From Hydractinia symbiolongicarpus (Eukaryota > Cnidaria > Hydrozoa > Anthoathecata > Hydractiniidae): 64,000 nt of DNA. This document shows, piece by piece, positions 58,901 to 64,000 of the stretch. The notes beneath the pieces were generated by a model that made no database searches, had not been told where the DNA came from, and was given only the letters and a program-made list of their open reading frames with translations. The stretch spans positions 27,833,501-27,897,500 of the forward strand of contig NC_079880.1 of assembly GCF_029227915.1 (NCBI RefSeq). The letters run 5' to 3'. Every line of letters begins with the position of its first letter. Position 1 is the first letter of the stretch. The position numbers and the translations under genes were made by a program.

Positions 58901-61900
58901 AAACTTCTTTTTTTCAGCGTCTCATCAAAAATGAAAACATTTTTAAAAACTACAAGTCTCATGGGCTTTAGTGGTAAAATAATAATTTAAAAAATCGTTC
59001 TGGAAATGAGTTTACACCCTGGGTACTTTCTTTGTATACTTTTCACTATACGGGCCGAGACCGGGATTTACGGGAAATCGCAGGTTTTCGTTTGCCGGCG
59101 ATTAAACTTCTTTTATTCAGCGTCTCATCAAAAATGAAAACATTTTTGAAAACTACAAGTCTCATGTGTTTTAGTGGTGAAAAAATAATTTAAAAAATCG
59201 TTCGGGAAATGAGTTTACTCCCTGGGTACTTTCTTTGTATACTTTTGACTATGCGGGCCGAGTCCGGGGTTTACGGGAAATGGCGGGTTTTCGTTTGCCG
59301 GCGATTAAACTTCTTTTATTCAGCGTCTCATCAAAAATGAAAACATTTTTGAAAACTACAAGTCTCAAGCGTTTTAGTGGTGAAAAGATAATTTAAAAAA
59401 TCGTTTTGAAAATGAGTTTACTCACAGGGTACTTTCTTTGTATACTTTTGACTATACGGGCCGAGTCCGGGGTTTACGGGAAATGGCCGGTTTTCGTTTG
59501 CCACCGATTAAACTTCTTTTATTCAGCGTCTCATCAAAAATGAAATCATTTTTGAAAACTACAAGTCTCATGCGTTTTAGTGGTAAAAAGATAATATAAA
59601 AAATCGTTTTGGAAATGAGTTTACTCACAGGGTACTTTCTTTGTATACATTCGACTATACAGGCCAAGCCCGGGATTTACAGGGAAATCGCGGGTTTTGT
59701 TTTGCCGGCGATTAAACCACTTTCATTAAGCGTCTCATCAAAAATGAAAACATTTATGAAAACTACAAGTCTCATGCGTTTTAGTGGTGAAAAAATAATT
59801 TAAAAAATCGTTCGGAAAATGAGTTTACTCCCTGGGTACTTTCTTTGTATACTTTTGACTATGCAGGTCGAGTCCGGGGTTTACGGGAAATGGCGGGTTT
59901 TCGTTTGCCGGCGATTAAACTTCTTTTATTCAGCGTCTCATCAAAAATGAAAACATTTCTGAAAACTACAAGTCTCATGCGTTTTAGTGGTGAAAAAATA
60001 ATTTAAAAAGTCGTTCGGGAAATGAGTTTACTCATTGGGTACTTTCTTTGTATACTTTTGACTATACGGGCCGAGTCCGGGATTTACGGGAAACGGCGGG
60101 TTTTCGTTTGCCGGCGATTAAACTTCTTTTATTCAGCGTCTCATCAAAAATGAAAACATTTTTAAAAACTACAAGTCTCATGGGCTTTAGTGGTGAAGTA
60201 ATAATTTAAAAAATCGTTTGGGAAATGAGTTTACTCCCTGGGTACTTTCCTTGTATACTTTTGACTAAACGGGCCAAGTCCGGGATTTACGGGAAATCGC
60301 AGGTCTTCGTTTGCCGGCGATTAAACTTCTTTTATTCAGCGTCTCATCAAAAATGAGAACATTTTTGAAAACTACAAGTCTCATGCGTTTTAGTGGTGAA
60401 AAAATAATTTAAAAAATCGTTCTGGAAATGAGTTTACTCACAGGGTACTTTCTTTGTATACATTCGACTATAAGGCCAAGCCCGGGATTTACGGGAAATC
60501 GCGGGTTTTCGTTTGCCGGCGATTAAACCTCATTCATTAAGCGTCTCATCAAAAATGAAAACATTTCTGAGAACTACAAGTCTCATGCGTTTTAGTGGTG
60601 AAATAATAATTTAAAAATCGTTCGGGAAATGAGTTTTCTCCCTGGGTACTTTCTTTGTATACTTTTGACTATACAGGCCAAGCCCGCGATTTACGGGAAA
60701 TCGCGGGTTTTCGTTTGCCGGCGATTAAACTTCTTTTTTTCAGCGTCTCATCAAAAATGAAAACATTTTTAAAAACTACAAGTCTCATGGGCTTTAGTGG
60801 TAAAATAATAATTTAAAAAATCGTTCTGGAAATGAGTTTACACCCTGGGTACTTTCTTTGTATACTTTTCACTATACGGGCCGAGACCGGGATTTACGGG
60901 AAATCGCAGGTTTTCGTTTGCCGGCGATTAAACTTCTTTTATTCAGCGTCTCATCAAAAATGAAAACATTTTTGAAAACTACAAGTCTCATGTGTTTTAG
61001 TGGTGAAAAAATAATTTAAAAAATCGTTCGGGAAATGAGTTTACTCCCTGGGTACTTTCTTTGTATACTTTTGACTATGCGGGCCGAGTCCGGGGTTTAC
61101 GGGAAATGGCGGGTTTTCGTTTGCCGGCGATTAAACTTCTTTTATTCAGCGTCTCATCAAAAATGAAAACATTTTTGAAAACTACAAGTCTCAAGCGTTT
61201 TAGTGGTGAAAAGATAATTTAAAAAATCGTTTTGAAAATGAGTTTACTCACAGGGTACTTTCTTTGTATACTTTTGACTATACGGGCCGAGTCCGGGGTT
61301 TACGGGAAATGGCCGGTTTTCGTTTGCCACCGATTAAACTTCTTTTATTCAGCGTCTCATCAAAAATGAAATCATTTTTGAAAACTACAAGTCTCATGCG
61401 TTTTAGTGGTAAAAAGATAATATAAAAAATCGTTTTGGAAATGAGTTTACTCACAGGGTACTTTCTTTGTATACATTCGACTATACAGGCCAAGCCCGGG
61501 ATTTACAGGGAAATCGCGGGTTTTGTTTTGCCGGCGATTAAACCACTTTCATTAAGCGTCTCATCAAAAATGAAAACATTTCTGAAAACTACAAGTCTCA
61601 TGCGTTTTAGTGGTGAAAAAATAATTTAAAAAATCGTTCTGGAAATGAGTTTACTCACAGGGTACTTTCTTTGTATACATTCGACTATAAGGCCAAGCCC
61701 GGGATTTACGGGAAATCGCGGGTTTTCGTTTGCCGGCGATTAAACCTCATTCATTAAGCGTCTCATCAAAAATGAAAACATTTCTGAAAACTACAAGTCT
61801 CATGCGTTTTAGTGGTGAAATAATAATTTAAAAATCGTTCGGGAAATGAGTTTTCTCCCTGGGTACTTTCTTTGTATACTTTTGACTATACAGGCCAAGC

Positions 61901-64000
61901 CCGGGATTTACGGGAAATCGCGGGTTTTCGTTTGCCGGCGATTAAACTTCTTTTTTTCAGCGTCTCATCAAAAATGAAAACATTTTTAAAAACTACAAGT
62001 CTCATGGGCTTTAGTGGTAAAATAATGATTTAAAAAATCGTTCTGGAAATGAGTTTACACCCTGGGTACTTTCTTTGTATACTTTTCACTATACGGGCCG
62101 AGACCGGGATTTACGGGAAATCGCAGGTTTTCGTTTGCCGGCGATTAAACTTCTTTTATTCAGCGTCTCATCAAAAATGAAAACATTTTTGAAAACTACA
62201 AGTCTCATGTGTTTTAGTGGTGAAAAAATAATTTAAAAAATCGTTCGGGAAATGAGTTTACTCCCTGGGTACTTTCTTTGTATACTTTTGACTATGCGGG
62301 CCGAGTCCGGGGTTTACGGGAAATGGCGGGTTTTCGTTTGCCGGCGATTAAACTTCTTTTATTCAGCGTCTCATCAAAAATGAAAACATTTTTGAATACT
62401 ACAAGTCTCAAGCGTTTTAGTGGTGAAAAAATAATTTAAAAAATCGTTCGGAAAATGAGTTTACTCCCTGGGTACTTTCTTTGTATACTTTTGACTATGC
62501 GGGTCGAGTCCGGGGTTTACGGGAAATGGCGGGTTTTCGTTTGCCGGCGATTAAACTTCTTTTATTCAGCGTCTCATCAAAAATGAAAACATTTCTGAAA
62601 ACTACAAGTCTCATGCGTTTTAGTGGTGAAAAAATAATTTAAAAAGTCGTTCGGGAAAAGAGTTTACTCATTGGGTACTTTCTTTGTATACTTTTGACTA
62701 TACGGGCCGAGTCCGGGATTTACGGGAAACGGCGGGTTTTCGTTTGCCGGCGATTAAACTTCTTTTATTCAGCGTCTCATCAAAAATGAAAACATTTTTA
62801 AAAACTACAAGTCTCATGGGCTTTAGTGGTGAAGTAATAATTTAAAAAATCGTTTGGGAAATGAGTTTACTCCCTGGGTACTTTCCTTGTATACTTTTGA
62901 CTAAACGGGCCAAGTCCGGGATTTACGGGAAATCGCAGGTCTTCGTTTGCCGGCGATTAAACTTCTTTTATTCAGCGTCTCATCAAAAATGAGAACATTT
63001 TTGAAAACTACAAGTCTCATGCGTTTTAGTGGTGAAAAAATAATTTAAAAAATCGTTCTGGAAATGAGTTTACTCACAGGGTACTTTCTTTGTATACATT
63101 CGACTATAAGGCCAAGCCCGGGATTTACGGGAAATCGCGGGTTTTCGTTTGCCGGCGATTAAACCTCATTCATTAAGCGTCTCATCAAAAATGAAAACAT
63201 TTTTGAAAACTACAAGTCTCAAGCTTGTAGTGGTGAAAAAATAATTTAAAAAATCGTTCGGAAAATGAGTTTACTTCCTGGGTACTTTCTTTGTATACTT
63301 TTGACTATACGGTCCGAGTCCGGGGTTTACGGGAAATGGCGGGTTTTCGTTTGCCGGCGATTAACCTTCTTTTATTCAGCGTCTCATCAAAAATGAAAAC
63401 ATTTTTGAAAACTACAAGTCTCATGCGTTTAAGTGGTGAAAGAATAATTTAACAAATCGTTCGGGAAATGAGTTTACTCCCTGGGTACTTTCTTTGTATA
63501 CTTTTGACTATACAGGCCAAGCCCGGGATTTACGGGAAATCACGGGTTTTCGTTTGCCGGCGATTAAACTTCTTTTATTCAGCGTCTCATCAAACATGAA
63601 AACATTTTTAAAAACTACAAGTCTCATGGGCTTTAGTGGTGAAATAATAATTTAAAAAATCGTTCGGGAAATGAGTTTACACCCTGGGTACTTTCTTTGT
63701 ATACTTTTCACTATACGGGCCGAGTCCCGGATTTACGGGAAATCGCAGGTTTTCGTTTGCCGGCGATTAAACTTCTTTTATTCAGCGTCTCATCAAAAAT
63801 GAAAACTTTTTTGAAAACTACAAGTCTCATGCGTTTTAGTGGTGAAAAAAATAATTTAAAAAATCGTTCGGGTAATGAGTTTACTCCCTGGGTACTTTCT
63901 TTATATACTTTTGACTATACTGGCCAAGCCCGGGATTTACGGGAAATCGCGGGTTTTCGTTTGCCGGCGATTAAACTTCTTTTATTCAGCGTCTCATCAA
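58900..64000. repeat. Terminal part of the right array with 6- to 13-monomer offsets
   Basis: About 59452-59790 recurs at 61278-61616 (offset 1826, 9 monomers). CTATAAGGCCAAGCCC occurs at about 60469, 61686 and 63104 (offsets 1217 and 1418, 6 and 7 monomers). GAAACGGCGGG occurs at about 60090 and 62726 (13 monomers). CATGTGTTTTAG occurs at about 59163, 60989 and 62207. There is no gene. The last bases lie within a monomer (CAGCGTCTCATCAA). Confidence 0.75.
63210..63230. repeat. Intermediate form of the hairpin variant
   Basis: This reads CTACAAG-TCTCAAG-CTTGTAG followed by TGGTGAAA. It has the inverted-repeat arm of the variant family but keeps the ordinary TCTC spacer start and the ordinary TGGTG downstream, where the rest of the family has ACTC and TAGTG. 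Confidence 0.85.

Larger units (their letters stand above)
31413..64000. repeat. Right satellite array, about 160 tandem 203-bp monomers
   Basis: This is the same 203-bp satellite in the same orientation. It resumes at GCCGGCG (31413) exactly where the left array stopped. Its variant repertoire differs from the left array. Diagnostic forms are GCCACCGATTAAAC, TTCGGAAAATGAG, CCGAGACCGGG with TTTTCACTATAC, TTTTGTTTTGCCGGCG after an ACAGGG insertion, and the hairpin form ACTCAAGCTTGTAGTAGTG. I did not see these forms in the left array. Some monomers are 1-4 bp short, for example CTATACGGCC in place of CTATACGGGCC. The array continues past the window end. Confidence 0.98.

Noticed and set aside
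31972-61629. Paired 62-71 codon ORFs on opposite strands in the right array
   Set aside because: These are the same repeat by-products. The plus and minus ORFs overlap in the same monomers and vary with each substitution.

Overview
The window is almost entirely satellite DNA. A tandem repeat with a monomer of about 203 bp fills positions 1-28231 (roughly 139 monomers) and resumes from 31413 to the window end (roughly 160 monomers). Both edges of the window lie inside the array, so its true length is unknown. The only non-satellite sequence is one non-LTR retrotransposon (LINE), 28232-31408, on the minus strand. I see no host protein gene, tRNA, rRNA, CRISPR array or bacterial feature. An array of this size plus an APE-type LINE points to an animal chromosome, most likely an invertebrate and plausibly in pericentromeric, centromeric or other heterochromatin. 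The LINE protein reads like the CR1/Jockey-type elements common in cnidarians and other invertebrates. I cannot name the species from the sequence.

Monomer anatomy, taking GCCGGCGATTAAAC as position 1: an A/T-tract-rich half (about 1-105) carries several runs of A or T, and a more GC-rich half (about 106-203) carries GTATAC, CCCGGG or CCGGG, and repeated CGGG motifs. Because 203 is not a multiple of 3, reading frames shift at each monomer. The many 60-120 codon ORFs on both strands are by-products of the repeat and not genes.

Left array (1-28231): monomer variants are arranged in multi-monomer blocks that were themselves duplicated. There is a 1420-bp 7-mer pair (about 2680-5519), a 2029-bp 10-mer pair (about 5315-9373), a 1826-bp 9-mer pair (about 15599-19240) and a roughly 3-kb block copied 5483 bp away (about 12480-15450 and 18000-20940). 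Right array (31413-64000): there are three consecutive 1417-bp 7-mers (33944-38194), a roughly 2-kb block present three times (about 45-52.3 kb), an 811-bp 4-mer pair (51801-53422), a block copied 4263 bp away, and 6- to 9-mer blocks to the end.

The LINE is a 5'-truncated copy. It has an apurinic/apyrimidinic-type endonuclease domain and a reverse transcriptase domain in one frame, interrupted by a single TAA (30174-30176). It ends in an ATTT-type tail and is flanked by GTTT on both sides. It lies close to the point where the monomer variant repertoire changes from left type to right type. The most unusual sequence signal is a right-array variant family in which a short stretch has been replaced by the exact reverse complement of the adjacent CTACAAG, giving a hairpin. 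A copy at 63210-63230 looks like an intermediate. A second is an out-of-register truncated monomer at 57757.
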